Below, in pieces: positions 43,502 to 52,770 of a DNA stretch of 64,000 nucleotides. The position numbers were made by a program, and so were the translations under genes. Under the pieces are notes generated by a model. It was given only the letters and a program-made list of their open reading frames with translations, made no database searches and was not told where the DNA came from. The stretch spans positions 32,526-96,525 of the forward strand of contig JAYPUA010000008.1 in assembly GCA_038133845.1 (NCBI GenBank), in the 5' to 3' direction. Within the stretch, counting starts at the first letter, position 1. Every line of letters begins with the position of its first letter. Source of the DNA: JAYPUA01 sp038133845. Lineage in GTDB: Bacteria; SAR324; NAC60-12.

Positions 43502-43972
43502 ATGCTGAGTACCCTGGGGGAGCACTTCTGGATCCTCTCGGGAGTTTGGGGTGCAGTGCTCGGAAGCTTCCTGCAGGCCACGGTGGCGAGGTACAGGCTT
43601 CGCAAGAGCCTCCCCGAGTTGCGGGGCCACCTCCTGCAGCAGCAGCCCTCTCCGGAGGTTCAGGCCGCAGTGGAGGCCTCCCGCCTCTCGCCTTGGAGCC
43701 CGGCCCGCTCGTTTTGCTTTGCCTGTGGTCAGGAGATCCCCTGGTTTCGGAACCTGCCCATCGTCAGCGTGCTTCAACAGCAAGCTCGTTGCGCTCAGTG
43801 CGGGATTTCCTATGGCTGGAGCACCCTGGCCTGGGAGGCCGGAGGCCTGGGCATCGGGGCCCTCTGGGGAGGGTTTTTCCCTCCGGGAATCGTCTTGTTG
43901 GCCACGTTCGGCTTTTCATTTGGCTCGCTTGCCTTATCCTTGTTGCTTTTTTCCAGACCAACAAATGATTGA
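43502..43972 (+). CDS. Orphan prepilin-peptidase N-terminal domain protein
   Basis: 156 aa. Residues 10-110 match the DiS_P_DiS (prepilin peptidase N-methylation) domain: VWGAVLGSFLQATVARYRLR near residue 15, then two CxxC knots SFCFACGQEIPW and ARCAQCGISYGW at residues about 71-82 and 94-105, spaced as in PilD. After one to two helices the protein stops at residue 156; the A24 peptidase part with its catalytic Asp residues is absent. Either a truncated gene or a separate zinc-binding module. No pilin genes nearby. Confidence 0.68.
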   Translation: MLSTLGEHFWILSGVWGAVLGSFLQATVARYRLRKSLPELRGHLLQQQPSPEVQAAVEASRLSPWSPARSFCFACGQEIPWFRNLPIVSVLQQQARCAQCGISYGWSTLAWEAGGLGIGALWGGFFPPGIVLLATFGFSFGSLALSLLLFSRPTND

Positions 43973-44005
43973 AGGTTGTCTCCCCCCCACTGCCCCTGAT
44001 TCTGA

Positions 44006-44998
44006 ATGAAGAAAGCGTTGCTGTTGCTGCTCAAGCTGGGGCTGGTGGCCGGGATCCTCGGGTACCTGGTTCAAAGTGGGCGGCTCAACTTTGAACGCCT
44101 GATGCTGTTTCAGGAGGCGCCGGAGGTTTTGGCGACGATGCTCGGCGTGATCGGGCTGATCGTTGTCCCCTTAACCGCTTTGCGGTGGTGGCTGCTCCTG
44201 CGAGCCATCGGGCTGGAGGTCACTCCCTTCCGGACTTTCCTGCTCACCTGGATCGGAAACTTCTTCAACACCACGCTTCCGGGAGCCGTCACCGGAGACG
44301 TGGTCAAGGGCTACTACGTCATCCGGGCGCAGCAGGCAGAAGGGCGGACCCGAGCCTTCATGACCTTGCTCATCGACCGGTTTGTCGGGCTGTTCGGGCT
44401 GATCGTCATGGCGTTTACGGCGCTGGTCAGCAACTGGAGTCTGATCTTGGCTCGCCCCGCCATGCACTCGCTGGCCTGGCTGATTGCCGGACTCTTCGGC
44501 GGCACCGTCCTCTTCTACGCGATCGTCCTCTTCCCCTTCCCGGCCGGGAGAGATCCTTTCATCCGGCTGTTCGAGAAGCTTCCCGGAAGCGATCTGATGC
44601 TCAAGGTGTACGGGGCCTTCAAGAGCTATCAGCACCGCAAGCCCACGCTGTGGGCCACCTTGCTGCTTGCCGTGTGCATCCACAGCCTGATCGCGCTCCT
44701 GTTCTTCCAGGTCGCACAGCTGATCGGCATCCATGACATGGACCTGGCCACTCAGTTCTTCATCATGCCGATCGGGTTGATCACCGTGGCACTTCCGATT
44801 GCACCGGGTGGAGTCGGAGTCGGGCACGCCGCCTTTGAGTCGCTGTACCACATGGTCGGCCTGAACGGCGGAGCCGACGTCTTCAACCTCTTCATTGTCG
44901 TCCAGCTTGGGGTCTACCTGCTGGGAGGCATCCCGTACTTTCTCTACGGACAGACCTACCGGGTTCCGGACAACCTGGAAGTCCCGGACACTCCCTGA
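44006..44998 (+). CDS. UPF0104/LPG synthase-like membrane protein
   Basis: 330 aa, about eight helices, of the lysylphosphatidylglycerol synthase membrane-domain (flippase) family. Marks: LRWWLLLRAIGLEVTPFRTF near residue 62 and TTLPGAVTGDVVKGYYVIR near 93, GRTRAFMTLLIDRFVGLFGL near 113, and LITVALPIAPGGVGVGHAAF near 265. No synthase domain follows. It may move or shape lipids; function is not firm. Confidence 0.78.
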   Translation: MKKALLLLLKLGLVAGILGYLVQSGRLNFERLMLFQEAPEVLATMLGVIGLIVVPLTALRWWLLLRAIGLEVTPFRTFLLTWIGNFFNTTLPGAVTGDVVKGYYVIRAQQAEGRTRAFMTLLIDRFVGLFGLIVMAFTALVSNWSLILARPAMHSLAWLIAGLFGGTVLFYAIVLFPFPAGRDPFIRLFEKLPGSDLMLKVYGAFKSYQHRKPTLWATLLLAVCIHSLIALLFFQVAQLIGIHDMDLATQFFIMPIGLITVALPIAPGGVGVGHAAFESLYHMVGLNGGADVFNLFIVVQLGVYLLGGIPYFLYGQTYRVPDNLEVPDTP

Positions 44999-45000
44999 CC

Positions 45001-45447
45001 ATGCCCACACGCACTCTGCCCATCCGGAAGCGCATCGCGCTCGTTGCCCATGACTCGAAGAAGCCTGAGCTGCTGGAATGGGCTCGCCGGCACCTTGACC
45101 TGCTGCAGAGGCAGGAGTTGTTCGGGACCGGGACCACCGGGCGGCTGCTGGAAAAGCAGTTGGGGCTGCCGGTGCACCGCTTTCAGAGCGGACCGCTCGG
45201 AGGCGACCAGCAGATCGGCGCGGCCATCACCGAAGGACGGATTGACGTGGTGATCTTCTTCTGGGATCCGCTGGCCGCACAGCCGCACGATCCGGACGTG
45301 AAGGCGTTGCTCCGCCTGGCGGTTGTCTGGAACATTCCGCTGGCCTGCAACGCAACGACTGCAGACTTTTTGCTGACTTCGGAGAGGTTTGAGGATGCGG
45401 TGGAGTGTTCCGTCCCAGACTACACTTCGCATCTGGAACGGATGTAG
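45001..45447 (+). CDS. mgsA: Methylglyoxal synthase
   Basis: 148 aa; converts dihydroxyacetone phosphate to methylglyoxal and phosphate. Marks: KRIALVAHDSKK at residues 10-21, ELFGTGTTGRLLE near 39-51, GPLGGDQQIGA with the catalytic Asp69, and VIFFWDPL near 85. Starts 2 bases after the UPF0104 stop, so co-transcribed. Confidence 0.95.
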   Translation: MPTRTLPIRKRIALVAHDSKKPELLEWARRHLDLLQRQELFGTGTTGRLLEKQLGLPVHRFQSGPLGGDQQIGAAITEGRIDVVIFFWDPLAAQPHDPDVKALLRLAVVWNIPLACNATTADFLLTSERFEDAVECSVPDYTSHLERM

Positions 45448-45453
45448 GACGCC

Positions 45454-46482
45454 TTACTTGGCGGTGATGGGCTCTGGCTGCTGCTGGGTGATGCAGTGGA
45501 TGCCGCCTCCGCCCCAGACGATGTCCATCGCCGGGATCTGGATCACCTTGCGATCCGGGAAGATGCGCTGCACGGTCTCCTGGGCCGCCTGATCACGCTC
45601 CGGGTCGTCAAAGGAGGGCATCACCACTCCCCCGTTCGGGAGGTAGAGGTTGATGTAGGACATGGCCAGCCGGGTGTCGTCCTTCCACTGCGGCTCTGGC
45701 TGTTCGATGGGAATCACCTCCAGTTTCCGCCCTCGCACATCTGTGGCGTGACGCAGGCGCTCCAGATTGTCCTGCAAGGCGTCGTAGTTCTCGTCCTCCG
45801 GATCTTCGGTGGTCAAAGCCAGCACCACACCGGGCTTGACGAAACAGGCGATGTTGTCCACGTGGCCATCGGTCTCGTCATCCAGCAGGCCGTCTCCCAG
45901 CCAGATCACGTGGTGGATGCCCAGGAACTCCTTGAGCAGCTGTTCCAGTTCGCCCTGCTCCAGATCCGGGTTCCGGTTGGGGTGCAGCAGGCACTGTTCA
46001 GTGGTCAGCAAGGTGCCTTCCCCGTCCACATGAATGGAGCCTCCTTCCAGCACAAACGGAGCAGGAAACACCCGAATTCCGTAGTTCTTGAGCAGGCGCT
46101 GGGCAAAGTCCGCGTCGTCCTCGATGTCCGGATAGTCGGCCCCCCATTGATTGAACTCCCAGTCAATGCCGGCCACGCTTCCCTTGCGATCGACCACAAA
46201 GGTCGGGCCGCTGTCTCGGGTCCAGGAATCGTCGATCGGGATGGCGAGCACCTCGACCCCTGCGCCGCAGAGTTGACGGGCCTCCTCGGCATCCTGCGGC
46301 CGAGCAACCATGACAGTGGGTTCGAAACTCGCAATGGCCTGGGCGACTTGAGCGTAGGCGCGCTTGGCTGCAGGCATGCCTTCGCCCCAAGTCTTCTCAC
46401 GGCAGGGCCACCCCATGAAACATCGCGTGTGCCGACTCCATTCGGCCGGCATGAAAAAACCAAGGGAACTGACGGTACTCAT
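45454..46482 (-). CDS. aguA: Agmatine deiminase
   Basis: 342 aa, removes the imino group of agmatine to give N-carbamoylputrescine. Start 46482 keeps the core family beginning (GFFMPAEWSRHTRCFMGWP). Catalytic residues: DSWTRDSGPTFVVD near residue 90, EGGSIHVDGEGTLLTTEQCL near 150, and the final Cys in WGGGGIHCITQQQPEP near 330. The partner AguB is not in the window. Tail-to-tail with mgsA, 6 bases apart. Confidence 0.92.
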   Translation of the reverse strand: MSTVSSLGFFMPAEWSRHTRCFMGWPCREKTWGEGMPAAKRAYAQVAQAIASFEPTVMVARPQDAEEARQLCGAGVEVLAIPIDDSWTRDSGPTFVVDRKGSVAGIDWEFNQWGADYPDIEDDADFAQRLLKNYGIRVFPAPFVLEGGSIHVDGEGTLLTTEQCLLHPNRNPDLEQGELEQLLKEFLGIHHVIWLGDGLLDDETDGHVDNIACFVKPGVVLALTTEDPEDENYDALQDNLERLRHATDVRGRKLEVIPIEQPEPQWKDDTRLAMSYINLYLPNGGVVMPSFDDPERDQAAQETVQRIFPDRKVIQIPAMDIVWGGGGIHCITQQQPEPITAK

Positions 46483-46514
46483 TGGGAAACGTTGGGGACA
46501 GGGTTCCTTCTTAA

Positions 46515-47009
46515 TCAGGGCATGAGCCGCATTCCGGTCTTCCACCAGACCTTCCACGGGAACTCGATCCAGACCTGCTCGGTGTTCTGGCTGATTTCCC
46601 GGACATAATAATCTGGAGTGAAGTCCTGATCTGCGTTGGAGTAAAGTGAGGCGAATTTGATGGTCGTTTCGGTGCGGTGAGTCGCTTGCAGGATGTCCTC
46701 TCTCAGCCTCCGAAACGTGGCGCCACTGTCACAGATGTCATCGACAATCAGGAGGTCATCCTCCTCCGGGCCAGGCAGGTACTGTTCCCAGTGAGGAAAG
46801 TGCCGCAGGCTTGCACGCAGCGGAACCATCGGGATGTTGTAGTAGGCGCTGAGCATGACCGCCGGAGGCAACCCTCCCCGACTGATCCCGATCACCATGC
46901 GGGGGCGAAAATCGCTCACGGTCATTTGACGCACCAACTCATGCAGGTCCTGGATCGACTCCTCCCAGGAATAATAGATCACCTGCATTTCATCGTTCTT
47001 GGTCCGCAC
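46515..47009 (-). CDS. Phosphoribosyltransferase, purine-type (Gpt/Hpt-like)
   Basis: 164 aa. PRPP-binding motif LLIVDDICDSGATFRRLR near residues 85-102 and IGISRGGLPPAVML near 40-54. GTG start at 47009 has AAGGA ribosome site; a later ATG at 46988 has none. No HTH. Xanthine, guanine or hypoxanthine salvage is likely; exact base unknown. Confidence 0.85.
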   Translation of the reverse strand: MRTKNDEMQVIYYSWEESIQDLHELVRQMTVSDFRPRMVIGISRGGLPPAVMLSAYYNIPMVPLRASLRHFPHWEQYLPGPEEDDLLIVDDICDSGATFRRLREDILQATHRTETTIKFASLYSNADQDFTPDYYVREISQNTEQVWIEFPWKVWWKTGMRLMP

Positions 47010-47147
47010 GCTTTTCCTTCAGTTTAACGAAGTGCAAACGAAATCATCTCCGAAGCACGCAATCAGATTCAAGATTTTCTGAAAATGTGCGATGCTTTCG
47101 TTTTAGAAACCGCACCAGATTAGCTCCTTGTTCCGAATTCAACTGGC

Positions 47148-48752
47148 ATGCCTGGGTTTATTTCAAAAATCGACGCTCATCATCCCGACTTTTGGGAAAA
47201 TTTTCAACACCATCAGCACTTGGCGCTGGATTTGCGCGAAAAACTGGACCAGATCGCCTTGGGAGGGCCAGAAAGATCCAGGGCTCGCCACGTTTCTCGA
47301 GGGAAGCTGCTGCCCCGAGATCGGGTCAATCTGCTGCTCGACCCTGGGAGCCCGTTTCTGGAGGTCGCTCCGTTGGCCGCCTGGGGGCTTTACGAGAACG
47401 ACGTTCCGGCAGCAGGGCTGATCACCGGGGTGGGGAGAGTTTCCGGACAGGAAGTGATGATCGTGGCAAACGATGCCACAGTCAAGGGAGGAACCTATTA
47501 TCCGATGACCGTGAAGAAGCACCTCCGGGCTCAGGAGATCGCTTTGGAGAATCGACTTCCCTGCGTCTACCTTGTCGATTCCGGGGGGGCTTTCCTGCCG
47601 ATGCAAGACGAGGTCTTTCCGGATCGGGAGCATTTCGGAAGGATCTTCTTCAACCAGGCCAACATGTCAGCCGCCGGCATCCCTCAGGTTGCCGTGGTTC
47701 TGGGTTCGTGTACGGCTGGAGGAGCCTATGTGCCTGCGATGAGCGACGAGACGGTGATCGTCCGCAACCAGGGAACGATCTTCCTCGGCGGCCCCCCGCT
47801 GGTCAAGGCCGCCACCGGAGAGGTGGTCACGCCGGAGGAGTTGGGGGGAGGGGAGGTGCACACCCGCATCTCCGGAGTTGCTGACCACCTCGCACACGAT
47901 GACGCCCACGCTTTGAAGATCGCCCGTCAGATCCTGGCAGGTCTCCCGCAGTCGCCGTTCACCTTCTCGGCACGCCCCTCTGCCCCGCCCCTCCATGCTC
48001 CGGAAGAGCTCTATGGCATCCTCCCCAAGGATCCGCGCAAGTCCTTTGATGTCCGGGAGATCCTGCTGCGGTTGGTCGATGGTTCGGAGTTTCAGGAGTT
48101 CAAGGCGCTGTACGGCACCACGCTGGTCACCGCCTTTGCCCAAATTCATGGCATCCCGGTGGGCGTGGTGGCCAACAACGGGATCCTGTTTTCAGAGTCT
48201 GCACTCAAGGGAGCGCACTTTGTGGAGCTGTGTGCCCAGCGCAAGATTCCGCTGATTTTCCTGCAGAACATCACCGGGTTCATGGTCGGGAAACAGTATG
48301 AACACGGAGGCATCGCAAAGGACGGCGCGAAGATGGTCACTGCCGTGGCCTGCGCCCAGGTGCCCAAGTTCACGGTGGTGATCGGAGGATCGCATGGTGC
48401 AGGAAATTATGGGATGTGCGGCCGTGCCTACCAGCCCCGCTTCTTGTGGATGTGGCCCAACGCCCGGATCTCCGTGATGGGCGGCGAGCAGGCGGCATCC
48501 GTACTCTCCACGCTCCGGCGAGACAACCTGGAAGCTTCAGGTGGGACCTGGAGTGCAGAGGAAGAGGAGGCCTTCAAGGAGCCGATTCGCGAGCAGTATG
48601 AAACTCAAGGTCACCCCTACTATGCCACGGCACGCCTGTGGGATGATGGAGTGATCGATCCGGTGGAGACTCGAACCGTTCTCGGTCTGGCCCTGTCCAC
48701 GGCCTGCCGGGTTCCCTTGGAAGAGACCACCTTCGGCGTGTTTCGGATGTGA
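47148..48752 (+). CDS. Methylcrotonyl-CoA carboxylase beta subunit
   Basis: 534 aa carboxyltransferase subunit (AccD/MccB type): residues 50-130 ARHVSRGKLLPRDRVNLLLD, LVDSGGAFLPMQDEVFPDRE near 148, VVLGSCTAGGAYVPAMSDET near 185, IVGRNQGTIFLGGPPLVKAA near 205. The size and the N-terminal HHPDFWENF motif fit 3-methylcrotonyl-CoA carboxylase over acetyl-CoA carboxylase. Moves carboxyl from biotin to the acyl-CoA in leucine breakdown. The alpha (biotin carboxylase) subunit is absent nearby. Confidence 0.85.
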   Translation: MPGFISKIDAHHPDFWENFQHHQHLALDLREKLDQIALGGPERSRARHVSRGKLLPRDRVNLLLDPGSPFLEVAPLAAWGLYENDVPAAGLITGVGRVSGQEVMIVANDATVKGGTYYPMTVKKHLRAQEIALENRLPCVYLVDSGGAFLPMQDEVFPDREHFGRIFFNQANMSAAGIPQVAVVLGSCTAGGAYVPAMSDETVIVRNQGTIFLGGPPLVKAATGEVVTPEELGGGEVHTRISGVADHLAHDDAHALKIARQILAGLPQSPFTFSARPSAPPLHAPEELYGILPKDPRKSFDVREILLRLVDGSEFQEFKALYGTTLVTAFAQIHGIPVGVVANNGILFSESALKGAHFVELCAQRKIPLIFLQNITGFMVGKQYEHGGIAKDGAKMVTAVACAQVPKFTVVIGGSHGAGNYGMCGRAYQPRFLWMWPNARISVMGGEQAASVLSTLRRDNLEASGGTWSAEEEEAFKEPIREQYETQGHPYYATARLWDDGVIDPVETRTVLGLALSTACRVPLEETTFGVFRM

Positions 48753-48785
48753 CTTCCGGAACCCTCAACTTGTACAGGAGGCCCC

Positions 48786-49301
48786 ATGACATCTCAACGA
48801 ATCCTGGCCATCACCCAGGATGCCGCGCTCAGAGAACGCCTCAACCGCTTGCTGGAGGAGTTTGCCAAGCGCTTTGACGTGACCTTTGCCGAAAACCGTC
48901 CTGAAGCCGAGCAGGCGCTGTTCTCCGAGAATCCGGACGACCCGGCGCTGGCTCTTGCCCTCGTGGATGACACCCTCCCGGATGTGGACGAGGCGTCCTT
49001 CCTGGTGCGCCTGCACAGAGAGCCTCGGACTCGCTGGGCCTACAAGGTCCTGATCCTGAAGGATCCCGACGTCGACATCCTCCTGAAGGCGGTCAACCAC
49101 GGCGGACTTGATTTCTGCTTTTCCGGTGAGTGGGAAGACTCCGTGTTTGTGGAGACCGTTCGGGGACTGCTCACCGAGTACATCCTCGACCACCGGACCC
49201 TCTCCACGGACGACAAGATGTCCTACGGCGAGGTCCTGGAGTCCGAGAGGTTTCTTCACTTTGTTCACTCTTCTGCCCTCACCTCTTGGAGCAACCGATG
49301 A
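48786..49301 (+). CDS. Degenerate response-regulator receiver
   Basis: 171 aa. The fold fits a receiver (LALALVDDTLPDVDEASFLV near residue 55 with an Asp pair, WAYKVLILKDPDVDILLKAV near 82-101), and the C-terminus matches the usual receiver end LVETVRGLLTEYIL. The catalytic Lys loop is altered to CFSGEWEDS near residue 113 where most have T/S-K-P-W. It sits 33 bases after the MCC-beta gene with a good ribosome site (AGGAGG) and overlaps the transporter gene by ATGA. Probably a pseudo-receiver that binds a partner without phosphorylation. Confidence 0.65.
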   Translation: MTSQRILAITQDAALRERLNRLLEEFAKRFDVTFAENRPEAEQALFSENPDDPALALALVDDTLPDVDEASFLVRLHREPRTRWAYKVLILKDPDVDILLKAVNHGGLDFCFSGEWEDSVFVETVRGLLTEYILDHRTLSTDDKMSYGEVLESERFLHFVHSSALTSWSNR

Positions 49302-50698
49302 AATTGCGCGTTCCCGCCGCCGTGATCCCAGCCCTGCTGATTCTGCTTCTCCCGGCACACCTGCTAGGCCTGGAGAGCCTTCCGGGGATTCAGCAACGCA
49401 TGCTGGCCATCTTCGTGATGGCCGTCAGCTTCTGGATTCTGGAGCCCATTCCGATCTTTGCCACCTCGATTCTGCTGATCTTTGCCGAAGTGCTGCTGAT
49501 CTCGTCACAGAGCCTGCTGATCTTTCGGGGCGGCCCGGAGGCGGAATCGCTGATTGCCTACACCCGCATCCTCCAGACCTTCGCCTCTCCGATCATCATG
49601 CTCTTCCTCGGAGGGTTCTTTCTGGCAATCGCAGCGACCAAGTACCGCCTGGACATCAACCTTGCTCGGGTGCTCCTCAAGCCCTTCGGCAACAACCCTC
49701 GCTGGATCATGCTCGGGCTGATGTTCATCACCGGGACGTTCTCGATGTTCATGAGCAACACCGCCACCACGGCGCTGATGCTGGCCATCCTGAGTCCGGT
49801 CCTGCGCGGGATGCGGGATGGGGACCCGGGGCGGATCGCCTTCGTGCTCTCCATCCCTATCGCGGCCAACATCGGAGGCGTGGGCACCCCCATCGGGACC
49901 CCGCCAAACGCAGTGGCCATGAAGTACCTTGTGGGTTCGGATGCGATCACGTTTGCCGAATGGATGAGCTTTGGGATTCCTCTCTCGGTGGTGATCATGA
50001 TGGTGGCCTGGATGCTGCTTTTGGTCATCTTTCCTCCTCAGGAGAAGGAGATGGAGTTGGCCATCAAGGGAGAGTTTCAGACCTCTTGGCAGGCCTGGAT
50101 CGTGTATGTGATCTTCGCATCAACAATCCTGCTCTGGCTTACCGGGAAGTTGCACGGCCTCAACAGCTACGTCGTCGCCCTGCTTCCGGTAGCGGTCTTC
50201 CTGGCCTTCCGGATCATCACCAAGGAGGATCTGAAGTTGCTCAGTTGGGACGTCCTCTGGCTGATCTCCGGAGGCATTGCCCTGGGTCTGGGCCTCGAAG
50301 AAACCGGTCTGAGCAAGACGCTGGTGGAGGTGCTGCCCTTCTCGGAGTGGCCGGCCCTGACCGTCTTGGTCGGATCAGCAGTGATTGCCCTGCTCATGTC
50401 CACCTTCATTTCCAACACGGCCACAGCAAACCTGCTCCTGCCCCTGATGGCAGCGCTGGGGAGTTCGCAGCCCGCGTTGCAACAACTGGGAGGTACCAAG
50501 GCCATCGTCCTGATCAACACCTTTGCCTGCTCCATGGCCATGGCGCTGCCGGTGAGCACACCTCCCAACGCGCTGGCCTTTGCCTCCGGAATGCTCAAGG
50601 GACCAGAGTTGATGAAGGCGGGGGCACTGGTCAGTATCCTGGGGCTGCTGGTGAGCTTCGTTGCCGTTTGGCTGATGCGTCTGGTCGGGTTTGTCTGA
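49298..50698 (+). CDS. DASS-family (SLC13) dicarboxylate/sulfate transporter
   Basis: 466 aa, about eleven to twelve helices, sodium-driven anion carrier. Start at 49298, ATGA overlap with the degenerate receiver. Two sodium-site motifs: FITGTFSMFMSNTATTALML near residue 145 and LLMSTFISNTATANLLLPLM near 365, each with the SNT signature of DASS. Also GIPIGTPPNAV-type loops. Could carry C4-dicarboxylates, citrate or sulfate. Confidence 0.9.
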   Translation: MKLRVPAAVIPALLILLLPAHLLGLESLPGIQQRMLAIFVMAVSFWILEPIPIFATSILLIFAEVLLISSQSLLIFRGGPEAESLIAYTRILQTFASPIIMLFLGGFFLAIAATKYRLDINLARVLLKPFGNNPRWIMLGLMFITGTFSMFMSNTATTALMLAILSPVLRGMRDGDPGRIAFVLSIPIAANIGGVGTPIGTPPNAVAMKYLVGSDAITFAEWMSFGIPLSVVIMMVAWMLLLVIFPPQEKEMELAIKGEFQTSWQAWIVYVIFASTILLWLTGKLHGLNSYVVALLPVAVFLAFRIITKEDLKLLSWDVLWLISGGIALGLGLEETGLSKTLVEVLPFSEWPALTVLVGSAVIALLMSTFISNTATANLLLPLMAALGSSQPALQQLGGTKAIVLINTFACSMAMALPVSTPPNALAFASGMLKGPELMKAGALVSILGLLVSFVAVWLMRLVGFV

Positions 50699-50803
50699 GC
50701 AGGGCAGAAATGCACCGGTGGCTGTACCAAGCAGGAAAGACCGCCAAGCAGAGCCCATGTCTGGGGGGAACGCCTGCTTTCCTGCAGATTCCGGAGGAGC
50801 ATC

Positions 50804-50831
50804 TGGACAAACACGCACCACCTGATAGCAT
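50804..50831 (+). promoter_or_regulatory. Promoter before hslV
   Basis: TGGACA (50804-50809, 5 of 6 to consensus), 16-base spacer, TAGCAT (50826-50831). The -10 equals that of proX. It lies 53 bases before the hslV ATG; a heat-shock sigma-32 site was not clearly seen. Confidence 0.5.
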
Positions 50832-50884
50832 GGGAGTTTGAACTCTTGATCCCTCCTCATGTTTTCCAAAGTTTTCGATAACGA

Positions 50885-51418
50885 ATGACCACCATCCTCT
50901 GTGTCCGTAAGGACGACCAGGTTGTTATGGCTGGCGATGGCCAAGTGACCCTGGGCAACACCACCATGAAGTCCTCCGCTCGCAAAGTCCGACGGACCTA
51001 TGACGATCAGGTGCTTGCCGGGTTCGCCGGAGCCACCGCAGACGCCTTCACCCTGTTTGAAAAGTTTGATGAGAAACTGGACCAGTACAACGGCAAGCTG
51101 GTCCGGGCTGCAGTGGAGTTGGCCAAGGAGTGGCGGACCGACAAGATGCTGCGCAACCTGCAGGCGCTCCTTGCGGTCAGCAACGCCGAGGCCTCACTGA
51201 TCATCTCCGGAAACGGAGACGTGATCGAACCGGACGATGGCCTGATCGGCATCGGCTCGGGAGGGATGTTCGCGCTTGCCGCAGCACGGGCTCTGATCGA
51301 CTCCGAGCTGAGCGCCCGGGAGGTCGCCGAGCGCTCGATGCGCATTGCCGCAGACATCTGCATCTACACCAACCATACGCTCGTCGTTGAGGAGTTGCAG
51401 ACCAGGGGAGGCGCATGA
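50885..51418 (+). CDS. hslV: ATP-dependent protease, peptidase subunit
   Basis: 177 aa, proteasome-like N-terminal threonine peptidase of the HslUV protease; after removal of Met the N-terminus is TTILCVRKDDQVVMAGDGQ, as in the family. It cuts misfolded proteins fed by HslU. Begins the operon hslV-hslU-udg-hisS-lspA. Confidence 0.96.
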   Translation: MTTILCVRKDDQVVMAGDGQVTLGNTTMKSSARKVRRTYDDQVLAGFAGATADAFTLFEKFDEKLDQYNGKLVRAAVELAKEWRTDKMLRNLQALLAVSNAEASLIISGNGDVIEPDDGLIGIGSGGMFALAAARALIDSELSAREVAERSMRIAADICIYTNHTLVVEELQTRGGA

Positions 51419-52770
51419 CTCCGGACACACTCCCCAACCAGGCTCCTCGAGAGATCGTCTCCGCACTCGACCAGTACATCGTTGGACAGAAAGAGGCCAA
51501 GAAGGCCGTCGCGGTGGCCTTGCGCAACCGCTGGCGTCGCCTGCAGCTTCCGGATGATCTCAAGGACGAGATTCTCCCCAAGAACATCATCATGATCGGC
51601 CCGACAGGGGTCGGAAAAACCGAGATTGCACGACGCATCGCCCGGCTCGTCTCCGCCCCGTTCATCAAGGTCGAAGCCTCAAAGTTCACCGAGGTTGGCT
51701 ACGTGGGTCGAGACGTCGAGTCGATGATCCGGGACCTCGCCGAAGCCTCAGTGGCCATGGTCCGGCAGGAGCAGATGGAGCGCAAGCAGGCTCAGGCCGA
51801 GGCGATGGTTGAGGAGCGGCTCCTCGACCTGCTGCTGCCTCCAATGAAGTCGCCGAACGCTTCCGAGGAAGAAGAGGCTGTGCCGCACCCAACCCGGGAG
51901 AAGTTCCGCAAGAAGCTTCAGGAAGGCCAGTTGGAGGACAAGATCGTGGAGTTGGATGTGGCAGAATCCGCACGTGGTCCGATGCTCGAGATGATGCCGC
52001 TTGCCGGCAACGAGAACATGGACATGAACCTGCGCGACATGCTCTCCAACCTGATGCCCAAACGCACGAAGCGTCGCCGGATGAACATTGCAGACGCCCG
52101 CAAGGTGCTGCAGCAGGAAGAGGTCAGCAAGCTGATCGACATGGAAGAGGTGACCCGGGAAGCGGTCAGGCGGGTGGAGCAGTCCGGGATCATCTTCCTT
52201 GATGAGGTGGACAAGATCGCAGCACGTCGGGGAGCCTTTGGCGGACCGGACATCTCCCGTGAAGGCGTCCAGCGAGACCTGCTCCCGATCGTCGAGGGCT
52301 CGACAGTGAACACCAAATACGGTCCGATCCGGACCGAGCACATCCTCTTCATCGCCGCCGGAGCGTTTCACCTCTCAAAACCCTCCGACTTGATTCCGGA
52401 GTTGCAGGGACGCTTCCCCATCCGCGTTGAGCTGGAGGCCTTGGGCAAGGACGATTTTGTTCGAATCCTGACCGAACCGCAGAACGCTCTGATCAAGCAG
52501 TACACCGCCCTGCTGGGGACCGAAGGCGTGACCCTGGAGTTCACAGCAGAGGCCATCGAGACCATCGCCGAAATTGCCAAGACGGTGAACGAACAGTCCG
52601 AAAACATCGGAGCTCGCCGGCTGCACACCATCCTCGAGCAACTGCTGGAGGAAGTCAGCTTTGAGGCTCCAGACCTTTCCGGGCAAACCATCACGATCAC
52701 CCCCGAATACATCCAGGGACGTCTGAAGGATCTGCTCAAACACCAAGACCTCAGCCGCTACATCCTCTGA
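51415..52770 (+). CDS. hslU: ATP-dependent protease, ATPase subunit
   Basis: 451 aa AAA+ unfoldase. Starts in the hslV stop (ATGA). QYIVGQKEAKKAVAVALRN near residue 20; Walker A IGPTGVGKTEIARR at residues 61-74; Walker B IIFLDEVDKIA near 261; inserted I-domain between; sensor residues near 370; C-terminal tail ends in ILRYIL-like LSRYIL for docking on HslV. Confidence 0.97.
   Translation: MTPDTLPNQAPREIVSALDQYIVGQKEAKKAVAVALRNRWRRLQLPDDLKDEILPKNIIMIGPTGVGKTEIARRIARLVSAPFIKVEASKFTEVGYVGRDVESMIRDLAEASVAMVRQEQMERKQAQAEAMVEERLLDLLLPPMKSPNASEEEEAVPHPTREKFRKKLQEGQLEDKIVELDVAESARGPMLEMMPLAGNENMDMNLRDMLSNLMPKRTKRRRMNIADARKVLQQEEVSKLIDMEEVTREAVRRVEQSGIIFLDEVDKIAARRGAFGGPDISREGVQRDLLPIVEGSTVNTKYGPIRTEHILFIAAGAFHLSKPSDLIPELQGRFPIRVELEALGKDDFVRILTEPQNALIKQYTALLGTEGVTLEFTAEAIETIAEIAKTVNEQSENIGARRLHTILEQLLEEVSFEAPDLSGQTITITPEYIQGRLKDLLKHQDLSRYIL

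Noticed and set aside
49108..50841. Forward frame overlapping the DASS carrier in another phase
   Set aside because: Low hydrophobicity and no motif; the DASS frame has clear SNT motifs.
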